A stretch of 64,000 bases of DNA from JANOSH01 sp031415695 (GTDB taxonomy: Bacteria; Actinomycetota; Acidimicrobiia; Acidimicrobiales; Ilumatobacteraceae): positions 1 to 64,000 of the forward strand of contig JANOSH010000032.1 in assembly GCA_031415695.1 (NCBI GenBank). The letters run 5' to 3'. Under the pieces are notes generated by a model, which saw only the letters and a program-made list of their open reading frames with translations, was not told the DNA's origin and searched no databases. Made by a program: the position numbers and the translations under genes. This document shows positions 34,345 to 42,911 of this stretch, one piece after another (the first letter of the stretch is position 1; every line of letters starts with the position of its first letter).

Positions 34345-34626
34345 TCAGGCCGAGGCGGCGTCGTCGACAACGTCGACAGGAACGTGGCGGCGAAGAACAA
34401 TCTTGTCCGCGGCAATCTCCTCGAAACCGATGGACAGCGGCTTACGCGACGTTGAGGTGACCTGTGGCGGAACCATTTGCCCAAGACCATCGCCGAGATG
34501 ATTGAAGTAGGAATTGATCTGGCGAGCGCGGGTGGCAGCCAACGTTACGAGGCTGAACTTAGAGTCGACACGGTCGAGCAAGTCTTCGATTGGGGGGTTG
34601 ACCATTGAATCATGGGCGCGGTTCAT
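34345..34626 (-). CDS. rpoZ: RNA polymerase omega subunit
   Basis: Omega promotes RNA polymerase assembly by binding beta'. The 93-residue protein has the family core PPIEDLLDRVDSKFSLVTLAATRARQINSYF and the C-terminal KPLSIGFEEIAADKI typical of actinobacteria. GGAGG nine bases before ATG 34626 supports this start over the second Met (34605). It lies between gmk and coaBC, the conserved actinobacterial order. Confidence 0.95.
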   Translation of the reverse strand: MNRAHDSMVNPPIEDLLDRVDSKFSLVTLAATRARQINSYFNHLGDGLGQMVPPQVTSTSRKPLSIGFEEIAADKIVLRRHVPVDVVDDAASA

Positions 34627-34658
34627 TGAGAATATCCTCCACAGTTGACGGAAGAATG

Positions 34659-35210
34659 CTAGCAGGCTGCGGACCGTTGTTCGCGTTCACTGCGAATGAT
34701 CTGCAACAACTCGTCGACGGTACGGTCGATGTCGTCGTTGACGACCACAAAGTCGGACAGAGCCAGCCCCACAGGTTCTTCCTCGTCGGCCTTTCGCAGC
34801 CGCTGGGCAACCTTGTCTTCCGGGTCGCCCCGCCCCCGCAATCGACGCTGCTGTTCGGCACGCGACGGCGGCATGACAAAAATGAGAACCGCATCGGCAT
34901 TCAGGTCACGCACCTGGCGGGCACCGTCGACTTCGATTTCCAGCACGACAACATCGTTGACACCTGACCGCGGCACCGGGGTGCCGTAGTAATTGCCCAA
35001 AAACTCGGTCCACTCGAGAAATCCGCCCTCGGCAAGCCTGGCCTCGAAGGTCGGGCGGTCGGTAAAGACGTACGCATCGTCTCGTTCGCTGGGTCGACGC
35101 TCACGTGTGGTCCACGAACGTGACAGCCACAACGTAGGGTCCCGTTTGAGAAGAGCCTCGACAACGGTGCCCTTTCCGACACCACCTGGGCCCGAAATAA
35201 CGACAATCAC
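34659..35210 (-). CDS. gmk: Guanylate kinase
   Basis: Gmk phosphorylates GMP to GDP. The 183-residue protein has the P-loop as SGPGGVGKGT (6-15; the usual Ser is replaced by Gly), the GMP-binding SRSWTTRERRPSERDDAYVF block and the LEIEVDGARQV segment. It starts with GTG or ATG at 35210, nine bases after mihF. The gmk-rpoZ pair follows the IHF-like gene as in mycobacteria and streptomycetes. Confidence 0.96.
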   Translation of the reverse strand: MIVVISGPGGVGKGTVVEALLKRDPTLWLSRSWTTRERRPSERDDAYVFTDRPTFEARLAEGGFLEWTEFLGNYYGTPVPRSGVNDVVVLEIEVDGARQVRDLNADAVLIFVMPPSRAEQQRRLRGRGDPEDKVAQRLRKADEEEPVGLALSDFVVVNDDIDRTVDELLQIIRSEREQRSAAC

Positions 35211-35219
35211 GGTGGCAAG

Positions 35220-35531
35220 CTAGAACCGTTGGAGCAAAGCAGCGCGCTGCTGTGAACCGAGACCCTGAACACGCCGATTGTCGGCGATGTCGAGTTCTTC
35301 CATAAGACGTCGGGCCTTGACCTTACCCAAGCCGGGCAGACTCTCGAGCAGGGTCAGCACCTTCAGTTTGCCGACGATATCGTCGGTCTCGGCCATCGAA
35401 AGCGCCTCGGCCAAGGACACCGAGCCCATTTTGATGCGCTCTTTGAGGTCGGCTCGTGCTGTGCGTACCGTTGCGGCCTTAACAAGTGCGGCAGCGCGTT
35501 GTTCAGGGGTGAACTGTGGGGGTGATGCCAT
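35220..35531 (-). CDS. mihF: Actinobacterial integration host factor-like protein (mIHF)
   Basis: A 103-residue nucleoid-associated DNA-binding protein, unrelated in fold to E. coli IHF. The mIHF core is clear: LPGLGKVKARRLMEELDIADNRRVQGLG, a helix-hairpin-helix-like block near residues 65-92, preceded by LKERIKMGSVSLAEAL. It is an actinobacterial hallmark. It lies between pyrF and gmk in the canonical position and is about the length of the mycobacterial core domain. Confidence 0.96.
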   Translation of the reverse strand: MASPPQFTPEQRAAALVKAATVRTARADLKERIKMGSVSLAEALSMAETDDIVGKLKVLTLLESLPGLGKVKARRLMEELDIADNRRVQGLGSQQRAALLQRF

Positions 35532-35564
35532 GTTGGGAAGCCTAGTCGTTGCGTCGCAAGCCGT

Positions 35565-36260
35565 TCAGAGGGCGCGCACCACTGACTCTAACGACGCCAC
35601 AAAACGCTCGGCCGCTGCGATCTGATCGTCGGCATGAGTGACAACCCGACCAACGACGAGCAGGTCGGCACCGGCATGCATGGCGTCGATCGGCGTGGAG
35701 ATCCGCGCCTGGTCGTGGGAGTCCGACCCGCTCGGTCGAGTGCCAGGAACGATGGCGAAAACTCTCGGAGCGACGAGTTTGGCCTCGTGAACGTCGAGTG
35801 CAGAACACACAATGCCGCCGCAACCAGACTCGATAGCAGCGGCGACGCGGCGAGGCAGAATGTGCGGCGGAGCGTCGGCGTCACTAGTTAGCACCGTGAC
35901 CGCTACCGCCATTGGAACTGGAAGTCCGGCCGCGCTAGCTCCACCGAGAAGGCCTTCAACCCCGGCGTTCAACATCACCTCACCGCCATGGGCGTGAAAC
36001 GTGAGGAACTCGGCTCCCAATGCTCCGAGTACGCGAGACGCCTTGGCCACTGTGGTTGGGATGTCGTGCAGCTTAAGGTCGAGAAATACGCGATAGCCCA
36101 TATCTCGCAACGTGCCGACCGCTTCTGGCCCGGCGGCGCTGAACAGCTCGAGCCCGACCTTGGCGACGCCGAAGTAGGGCCGAAGTTTGCGGGCGAGGCG
36201 TGTGGCATCGACGAGGTCGTCAACATCGAGGGCCAGGGCCAAATGGTCACGTACTTCCAT
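35565..36260 (-). CDS. pyrF: Orotidine 5'-phosphate decarboxylase
   Basis: PyrF performs the last step of UMP synthesis. The 231-residue TIM-barrel protein has the catalytic DxKxxD array in FLDLKLHDIPTTVAKA and the C-terminal phosphate-binding VVGRVVTHADD. This is the short E. coli-like type, not the longer form of M. tuberculosis. GGAGG five bases before ATG 36260 decides the start, which overlaps the pyrD 3' end by 14 bp; a Met seven codons upstream is possible but has no ribosome site. Confidence 0.96.
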   Translation of the reverse strand: MEVRDHLALALDVDDLVDATRLARKLRPYFGVAKVGLELFSAAGPEAVGTLRDMGYRVFLDLKLHDIPTTVAKASRVLGALGAEFLTFHAHGGEVMLNAGVEGLLGGASAAGLPVPMAVAVTVLTSDADAPPHILPRRVAAAIESGCGGIVCSALDVHEAKLVAPRVFAIVPGTRPSGSDSHDQARISTPIDAMHAGADLLVVGRVVTHADDQIAAAERFVASLESVVRAL

Positions 36261-37164
36261 GAGCACCTCCGATGAGTTCATTCAACGACCCAATGCCATT
36301 GCGAACGCACCATCGTCTCAGACCCTTGAGCACTTTGAAAGCACTCCGCGGATCGGCGAATGAGGCCGTACCGATCTGTACAGCGTTCGCCCCAGCGAGG
36401 AGCATGGCCACGACGTCTTGGGCGGTCGAAATACCCCCTACCCCAATAATGGGCAGGTCCGGAAGGGCGGCGCGGACATCCCATACAGCTTTGAGAGCGA
36501 CCGGCCCGATGGCTGCGCCCGACAAGCCTCCGGACCCGTTTCCGAGCAGTGGACGCCGACGACTGATGTCGAGCACGAGCCCTGGAACAGTATTGATGAG
36601 GGTAACCGCGCTCGCTCCCCCGTCAACCGCGGCTCTGGCGATCTCGGGCACGCTCGCCACAGCCGCTGTGAGTTTCGCCCAACGCGGCCGGTTGACCAAC
36701 GCCGTGGCAGCCATAACGGCAGCCGCCGATGCGGGCGACTGCGCGAACATCTCCTTGCCCTTGAGATTGGGACACGAAAGGTTGACTTCAACCGCTACGA
36801 CGCCCACGGGTGCCTGGGCAAGCATCTCGGCGGCCTGCAGGTAGTCATCGACCGTGCGACCCCAAATACTGACGACCACAGTGGCGCCGGTCGACAACAG
36901 GCTGGGAAGATCGTGCTCCAACCATGCCGCCACCCCCGGACCCTGCAAGCCCACTGCGTTGAGCATTCCCGCTCGCGTCGGGTGGACGCGAGGGGCAGGG
37001 TTACCAGCCCATTCATACGCGGCAAGCGACTTTGTAACCACAGCGCCAATCTGGTCGAGCGGCAGAAAGGAGGCGAGTTCTGGCCCGTACCCGGCGGTGC
37101 CAGATGCCAACATGATGGGGTTGACGAGGGGCACGGTACCAACCCGAGCGTGAAGGTCGGTCAT
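36247..37164 (-). CDS. pyrD: Dihydroorotate dehydrogenase, class 1B catalytic subunit type
   Basis: PyrD oxidises dihydroorotate to orotate. The 305-residue TIM-barrel flavoprotein resembles class 1B: start VGTVPLVNPIMLASGTAGYG, the catalytic Cys in VEVNLSCPNLKG (class 1 Cys rather than class 2 Ser), LINTVPGLVLDISRRRP and GVGGISTAQDVVAMLLAGA. Class 1B enzymes normally work with the iron-sulfur flavoprotein PyrK, which I do not find in the window. The ATG overlaps the carB stop (ATGA). The open frame upstream of 37164 lies in carB and is rejected. Confidence 0.95.
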   Translation of the reverse strand: MTDLHARVGTVPLVNPIMLASGTAGYGPELASFLPLDQIGAVVTKSLAAYEWAGNPAPRVHPTRAGMLNAVGLQGPGVAAWLEHDLPSLLSTGATVVVSIWGRTVDDYLQAAEMLAQAPVGVVAVEVNLSCPNLKGKEMFAQSPASAAAVMAATALVNRPRWAKLTAAVASVPEIARAAVDGGASAVTLINTVPGLVLDISRRRPLLGNGSGGLSGAAIGPVALKAVWDVRAALPDLPIIGVGGISTAQDVVAMLLAGANAVQIGTASFADPRSAFKVLKGLRRWCVRNGIGSLNELIGGAHGST

Positions 37165-40100
37165 GGCGTGAGCTGGTGCCACTCCTGCAAGCTGCGAACG
37201 GTGAGGCCCGCCTTCGCCGCTTCGGCCGTACCTTGAGCGGCCGCGAGAGCAGCCGCGACGGTCGTCAGGCAACTCACTTTGTGCGTGATCGCGGCCTTAC
37301 GAATCACTTCGCCATCGGTTCGGGTATCACTCCCCCGGTACGTGTTGACCACCAGCGCAATTCTCCCGGCTTTGATGAGATCGATGGCATTCGTGCCAGC
37401 GCCATCGCTGATCTTGGCAACACGACTTTGGACCGGTACACCAAACCGGGCAAGAAAGTCGGCGGTTCCATCCGTGGCTACCAGCGTGAGGCCCAACTCG
37501 GTGAATCGGCGTGCAACGACAAGTCCGGCGGGTTTATCGCGGTCGGCGAGCGACAAAAAGACCATCCCCGATGTCGGCAAGGTCGTTGACGCTGCAGTTT
37601 GCGCTTTGGCGAATGCGAGGCCAAACGTGGATGCAATGCCCATCACTTCGCCGGTCGACCGCATCTCGGGCCCGAGGGCGGGGTCGACTTCGGGGAAACG
37701 GTTGAACGGAAGGACAGCCTCTTTCACCGACGTATGCCCAACTATCGGCGGGCGAACGATGCCTTCGGCGCGCAGTTCGGCCAGCGTTGCTCCAAGCATG
37801 ATGCGCGCCGCAGCCTTGACAAGCGGGACTCCTGTTGCTTTGGCCACGAATGGAACGGTACGGCTGGCACGAGGGTTGGCCTCGATAACGAAGACCTGAT
37901 TCTGCCGGACAGCAAACTGCACATTGAGCAGGCCTTTGACGTCGAGCGCGTGAGCAATGGCGGTGGCGTATGCCTCGATAACTTCGATCACCCACGGTGC
38001 CAGATTCGGTGGCGGCAGGGCACAAGCAGAGTCGCCCGAATGCACGCCAGCTTCCTCGACATGCTCCATGACGCCTCCGATGAGCACGTCTCCGGTGGCG
38101 TCTCGTAGTGCATCAACATCGACTTCGGTGGCGTCCTCTAAGAACTGATCGATGAGTACCGGACGTTGCGCCGACAGCCCACCTTCTCGACCTAGCGACC
38201 CGAACCCAATGAGTTCGCGCATTGCGTCGCCAAGCTGGTGGTCGGTGTCGACGATGCGCATGGCGCGCCCACCAAGCACATAGCTGGGGCGCACCAACAC
38301 CGGGTAGCCAATGCGCTCGGTGATGGTCAACGCCTCGTCGAGAGTCACGGCGGTTCCGCCCGGCGGTTGGGCGATACCGAGTTCGCCGCACAAGATGTTC
38401 CATCGCTCGCGATCCTCGGCAGCGTCGATGGAGGCCGGCGACGTTCCGACTACCAGTTCCGGCGGCAACAGCCCGGCGAGTTTGAGCGGCGTTTGGCCCC
38501 CCAACGACACGATGACACCGACTGGACGCTCGGCCTCGATGACATTCATCACGTCCTCGAACGTGAGCGGCTCGAAATACAACCGGTCGCTGGTGTCGTA
38601 GTCCGTCGACACTGTTTCGGGGTTGCAGTTAACCATGATGGTTTCAAAGCCGGCCTCACGTAACGCAAAGCTGGCATGCACACAGCAGTAGTCGAACTCG
38701 ATGCCCTGACCAATACGGTTCGGGCCGCTGCCCAGGATCACTACCTTGCGACGATCCGACGGCCTGATCTCGTCCTCATCTTCATAGGTGGAGTAGTGGT
38801 ATGGCGTAGCGGCATCGAACTCCGCCGCGCACGTGTCGACCGTTTTGAACGTTGGCACCACCCCGGCGCCAATGCGTGCAGCTCGCACGTCGGCCTCGCT
38901 TACGGACCACAGATACCCAAGTTGCGCGTCGGAGAAGCCGAGGCGTTTGGCTCGACGCCACGACCGACGGTCCATCGCTGCGAAGCCAACCCGGCCCAGT
39001 TCGCCACGTTCCTCGGTGATAAGCAGCATCTGGTCGAGGAACCATGGATCGACCCGGGTGGATTCGTACACACGATCGAGGTCAATGCCTCGACGCAACG
39101 CTGCTTCGAGTTGGAATGGACGCTCGGGTGTGCCAATGGATGCTGCTGCGAGCAGCGCTCCGTCGGACAAGGCGTCGTATTGCACCTCGGCTGGATCGCA
39201 GTTGAGTCCGAGGCGGCCGGTTTCCAACGAGCGCAGTGCCTTTTGAAAGCTCTCGGGAAATGTTCGTCCGATTGCCATTGCTTCACCAACGGACTGCATC
39301 TGGGTTCCGAGGACGCCTGACGTACCGGGCAGTTTCTCGAAGGCCCACCGAGGAATCTTGGTGACCACATAGTCAATCGAGGGTTCGAAGCTTGCCGGTG
39401 TCTTGCGGGTGATGTCATTGGGGATTTCGTCGAGCGTGTATCCGACGGCAAGACGCGCTGCAATCTTGGCGATTGGAAAACCCGTCGCCTTCGACGCCAA
39501 TGCCGAAGATCGCGATACCCGAGGGTTCATTTCGATCACGACCATGTCGCCGTTGTCCGGGTTTACTGCGAACTGCACATTGGATCCGCCGGTCTCGACC
39601 CCCACGCGTCGGATACACGCAAACGCTGCATCACGCATCTTTTGGTACTCGACATCGGTGAGGGTTTGCGCGGGGGCAACCGTGATCGAGTCTCCGGTAT
39701 GCACCCCCATCGGATCGAAGTTTTCGATCGAGCAAACAATCACGCAGTTGTCGGCGTGGTCACGCATGACTTCGAGCTCGTACTCCTTCCACCCCGCGAT
39801 GGACGTCTCGACAAGAATTTCGCTGATGGGGCTGGCCTCGAGCCCAAGCGCGGCGAGCTTTTCAAACTCGGCCCGAGTACTGGCAATACCGGTGCCTCGA
39901 CCGCCCAGAATGTAGGCAGGCCGAACAATGAGCGGCAGCCCAATTTGATCGACGAGCGCCAGAGCCTCGTCGATCGTGTGAGCCGTACCCGACACCGGGA
40001 CCGACAGGCCGATCTCAATCATTGCTCGCTTGAACAATTCTCGGTCTTCGGCCGTTTCAATGGCCGCGGCGTTGGCACCGATGAGTTCGGGTGTGCCCGG

Positions 40101-40430
40101 CACGCCAACCCGACCGAGGCGGAACAACTCCATGGCCAGGTTCAGACCGGTCTGTCCGCCCAGTGTGGGTAACACCGCGTCGGGCTTTTCTTTGTCGATA
40201 ATGGCAATCAGGACGTCGACGGTAAGCGGCTCGATGTATGTGGCATCGGCGAACTCTGGGTCAGTCATGATGGTCGCTGGGTTGGAGTTGGCCAAGATGA
40301 CCCGGTAACCCTCCTCTCGAAGTACCCGGCAGGCCTGGGTACCGGAGTAGTCGAACTCGCAGGCTTGTCCGATGACGATGGGCCCTGAGCCAATGATAAG
40401 AATCGACGAAATGTCGTTACGGCGTGGCAT
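37161..40430 (-). CDS. carB: Carbamoyl-phosphate synthase large subunit
   Basis: CarB makes carbamoyl phosphate from bicarbonate, ATP and ammonia delivered by CarA. The 1089-residue protein is the full duplicated form: first ATP-grasp half (SSILIIGSGPIVIGQACEFD near the start), oligomerisation segment, second ATP-grasp half (VVILGSGPNRIGQGIEFDYC), and a C-terminal methylglyoxal-synthase-like allosteric domain (about 950-1089). ATG 40430 shares one base with the carA stop (TAATG); the longer open frame is not homologous. Its product feeds both pyrB and argF. Confidence 0.97.
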   Translation of the reverse strand: MPRRNDISSILIIGSGPIVIGQACEFDYSGTQACRVLREEGYRVILANSNPATIMTDPEFADATYIEPLTVDVLIAIIDKEKPDAVLPTLGGQTGLNLAMELFRLGRVGVPGTPELIGANAAAIETAEDRELFKRAMIEIGLSVPVSGTAHTIDEALALVDQIGLPLIVRPAYILGGRGTGIASTRAEFEKLAALGLEASPISEILVETSIAGWKEYELEVMRDHADNCVIVCSIENFDPMGVHTGDSITVAPAQTLTDVEYQKMRDAAFACIRRVGVETGGSNVQFAVNPDNGDMVVIEMNPRVSRSSALASKATGFPIAKIAARLAVGYTLDEIPNDITRKTPASFEPSIDYVVTKIPRWAFEKLPGTSGVLGTQMQSVGEAMAIGRTFPESFQKALRSLETGRLGLNCDPAEVQYDALSDGALLAAASIGTPERPFQLEAALRRGIDLDRVYESTRVDPWFLDQMLLITEERGELGRVGFAAMDRRSWRRAKRLGFSDAQLGYLWSVSEADVRAARIGAGVVPTFKTVDTCAAEFDAATPYHYSTYEDEDEIRPSDRRKVVILGSGPNRIGQGIEFDYCCVHASFALREAGFETIMVNCNPETVSTDYDTSDRLYFEPLTFEDVMNVIEAERPVGVIVSLGGQTPLKLAGLLPPELVVGTSPASIDAAEDRERWNILCGELGIAQPPGGTAVTLDEALTITERIGYPVLVRPSYVLGGRAMRIVDTDHQLGDAMRELIGFGSLGREGGLSAQRPVLIDQFLEDATEVDVDALRDATGDVLIGGVMEHVEEAGVHSGDSACALPPPNLAPWVIEVIEAYATAIAHALDVKGLLNVQFAVRQNQVFVIEANPRASRTVPFVAKATGVPLVKAAARIMLGATLAELRAEGIVRPPIVGHTSVKEAVLPFNRFPEVDPALGPEMRSTGEVMGIASTFGLAFAKAQTAASTTLPTSGMVFLSLADRDKPAGLVVARRFTELGLTLVATDGTADFLARFGVPVQSRVAKISDGAGTNAIDLIKAGRIALVVNTYRGSDTRTDGEVIRKAAITHKVSCLTTVAAALAAAQGTAEAAKAGLTVRSLQEWHQLTP

Positions 40431-41587
40431 TACGCAACTCCTGCTTCGGGCATTGGCAGGCCGGCCAGATCGTAGGGAAGTTCGGGCAACCAGCCGGAGA
40501 CCGACGATGTACTGGCGATCCGGTTGAAGAAATCTCGAAAGAGATAGGCCGATTCGTGCGGGCCAGGCCCAGCTTCGGGGTGATGCTGGACGCTGAACGC
40601 GTTTGCGCCGCACACCGACATGCCTTCGCAAACGCCGTCGTTCAAGTTGACGTGGGTGAGGACGGCCACGCCGGTGAGAGATTCGATGTCGACAGCAAAG
40701 TTGTGGTTCTGACTTGTGATCTCGATGTGGTTGGTCACCAGGTTTTTGACCGGATGGTTAGCGCCGTGATGCCCGAACGGGAGCTTCACAATGTCGGCAC
40801 CGAGGGCGAGGCCCATGAGCTGATGTCCGAGACAGATGCCAAACATCGGCACCCCCGAGTCGAGCAGCGCCCGGATGTTGACGGCTGCATCGACAACATG
40901 TACTGGGTCGCCCGGGCCGTTCGAGAGAAAGACTCCATCGGGGTTGTGGGCCAACACCTCGGCTGCCGAGGTTCCGGCGGGCACGACGTGCACCGTCGCA
41001 AACTGGGCAAGGTGACGCAGAATCGTGTGCTTGAGACCAAAGTCGTATGCGACTACCTGCAACGCGCCAGCGCCAACAGTGTACGGAACGCGGGTCGACA
41101 CCGACGTTGCCAGGTCGATTCCGGCGGTACCAGGCTCGGTGTTCGCTGCATGCAACAGCGTTGCCTCGTTGGCGGTGCCGAACGCTCCCGACATGGCACC
41201 GCGGTCACGCAAGTGCCGCGTGAGGCGGCGCGTGTCGATGCCGCCAATGCCAGCAATGTTGTATCGCTGGAGCAGCGTGTCGAGGTGATTTTGGCTGCGA
41301 TAGTTGCTGTCACGCCTGGCCATCTCACGAATGACTATTCCTCGGCAGTAGATCCCTCGCGACTCGAAGTCCGTGAGGTTCACGCCGTAGTTCCCGATGT
41401 GAGGATAGGTGAACGTGATGATCTGGCCGGCATAGCTGGGATCGGTGATGATTTCTTGGTAGCCCGACATGGCGGTGTTGAAGACAACCTCGCCTGAGGC
41501 AACTCCGACGTTTGGTTGGTAGCCGAGTGCGTCACCTTCGAACACGGTTCCATCGGCGAGAACTAAGGCCGCTTGTCTGATTGTCAC
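40430..41587 (-). CDS. carA: Carbamoyl-phosphate synthase small subunit
   Basis: CarA is the glutaminase subunit. From GTG 41587 it has 385 residues: an N-terminal domain (AALVLADGTVFEGDALG) and a class I glutamine amidotransferase domain with the nucleophile in FGICLGHQLMGLALG and the His/Glu pair in HHPEAGPGPHE. Possible starts are GTG 41587 (AAGGA eight bases before it), ATG 41596 and ATG 41614; the last lies inside the ARG-box array. I choose the GTG for its Shine-Dalgarno sequence and length. It follows pyrC by 43 bp. Confidence 0.93.
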   Translation of the reverse strand: MTIRQAALVLADGTVFEGDALGYQPNVGVASGEVVFNTAMSGYQEIITDPSYAGQIITFTYPHIGNYGVNLTDFESRGIYCRGIVIREMARRDSNYRSQNHLDTLLQRYNIAGIGGIDTRRLTRHLRDRGAMSGAFGTANEATLLHAANTEPGTAGIDLATSVSTRVPYTVGAGALQVVAYDFGLKHTILRHLAQFATVHVVPAGTSAAEVLAHNPDGVFLSNGPGDPVHVVDAAVNIRALLDSGVPMFGICLGHQLMGLALGADIVKLPFGHHGANHPVKNLVTNHIEITSQNHNFAVDIESLTGVAVLTHVNLNDGVCEGMSVCGANAFSVQHHPEAGPGPHESAYLFRDFFNRIASTSSVSGWLPELPYDLAGLPMPEAGVA

Positions 41588-41599
41588 AACGTCCATCCT

Positions 41600-41633
41600 T
41601 GCATATTCATGCATTTTGATGCATGGTCATTCA
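41600..41633 (-). promoter_or_regulatory. Triple ARG-box array upstream of carA
   Basis: Three overlapping palindromes share half-sites and repeat every 10 bp: TGCAT-ATTC-ATGCA (41600-41613), TGCAT-TTTG-ATGCA (41610-41623) and TGCAT-GGTC-ATTCA (41620-41633). The array fills the pyrC-carA gap and reaches the carA ribosome binding site. The same design precedes argC, so the in-window ArgR is the likely binder. A possible -35 (TTGTAC, 41659-41654) lies in the pyrC end, implying an internal carA promoter. Confidence 0.8.
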
Positions 41634-42911
41634 TCTTGTCGCTTCTCCGTCTTGTACAACAGCCACCCCGTTGAAGACGGTGTGGCGAACGCGTCCACGC
41701 AGTGACCGGCCAACGAACGGACTATTGCGCGACTTGCTCGCCATCGCACTGGCGTCAACTGTCCACGTCGCCAGCGGGTCGATGACGCAGAGATTGGCGG
41801 GTCGGCCAGCACGGAGCACCCCACCGTGAGCATCGATGGCACGAGCCAGCCGAGCCGGCTGCCACGACATAAGCGACAAGACCTTCTCGATCGGCAAATG
41901 AAGCTCGGTGAGCGCGAGCGCCAAAGCTGTTTCGAGGCCAATCATGCCGGGAGGAGCCTGATCGAACGGCAGCTCTTTGTCGGTCGAGGTGTGCGGGGCA
42001 TGGTCGGTAGCAATGCAGTCGACCGAACCGTCGCCAAGCGCGACACGCACCGCGGCGACGTCGTCGTCGGTACGCAGCGGTGGGTTGACTTTGAACACCG
42101 TGTCGTACCCGGCGCAGGCGGCGTGGGTCAAGGTGAAATGATGAGGCGTGGCTTCGGCCGACACGGGCAGACCTTCGGCCCGCGCTTGACGGATGTAGTC
42201 GAGCGAACGTCGGGTCGAGAGGTGTTGAAAGTGCACCGTGGCACCGGTGAGACGAGCCAAAATGATGTCTCGCATCACCATGAGCTCCTCGGTTTCCGAA
42301 GGTTGTCCCGGCAGACCGAGCCGGCTCGACCATTCACCTTCGTGCATAACGCCTCCGCCGCAGATGGCGTCGTCCTCACAATGCTGAGCCAACGTGACAC
42401 CGAGTCCAACGGCGTACTCCATTGCTCGGCGCATGAGCCGACCGTCTTGCACACCGTTGCCGTCGTCGGTGAAGAACCGCACCCCCAGTGCAGCCATCTC
42501 CCCCATCGGTGCAAGGTGCGTACCCTTGCGGCCAACGGTAATCGCACCGGCCACGTACACGTCGACCAAGTTTGCGGCGCGGCCCAACTCCTGCACTTCT
42601 CGCACGACCGCAGCGCTATCGATCGCTGGAGTGGTATTGGGCATGGCGACGATGGCGGTGAACCCGCCGAGCGCAGCCGACCGACTACCGGTCTCGATAG
42701 TCTCCGCTTCTTCCTTGCCCGGCTCACGAAGGTGCACGTGGAGGTCAACGAGGCCAGCCGACACCACGCAGCCCGCCGCGTCGAGTATTCGCCCCCCGCT
42801 GAGATCGGCTCCGACGCCGACAATCCGGCCATCCTCGATGGCGACATCGGCCAGCCGAGACCCCGATTGGTCGACGACTCGTCCGCCTTTGACGATGAGC
42901 GTTTCAGACAT
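41631..42911 (-). CDS. pyrC: Dihydroorotase
   Basis: PyrC cyclises carbamoyl aspartate to dihydroorotate. The 426-residue amidohydrolase is of type I: the metal-binding DLHVHLREPGKEE, the GGFTAIVAMPNTTPAID block, the EATPHHFTLTH segment and the catalytic Asp in DCIATDHAPHTSTDK are all present. ATG 42911 overlaps the pyrB stop by 8 nt. The open frame upstream of it lies in pyrB. Its stop codon lies at the edge of the carA ARG-box array. Confidence 0.96.
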   Translation of the reverse strand: MSETLIVKGGRVVDQSGSRLADVAIEDGRIVGVGADLSGGRILDAAGCVVSAGLVDLHVHLREPGKEEAETIETGSRSAALGGFTAIVAMPNTTPAIDSAAVVREVQELGRAANLVDVYVAGAITVGRKGTHLAPMGEMAALGVRFFTDDGNGVQDGRLMRRAMEYAVGLGVTLAQHCEDDAICGGGVMHEGEWSSRLGLPGQPSETEELMVMRDIILARLTGATVHFQHLSTRRSLDYIRQARAEGLPVSAEATPHHFTLTHAACAGYDTVFKVNPPLRTDDDVAAVRVALGDGSVDCIATDHAPHTSTDKELPFDQAPPGMIGLETALALALTELHLPIEKVLSLMSWQPARLARAIDAHGGVLRAGRPANLCVIDPLATWTVDASAMASKSRNSPFVGRSLRGRVRHTVFNGVAVVQDGEATR

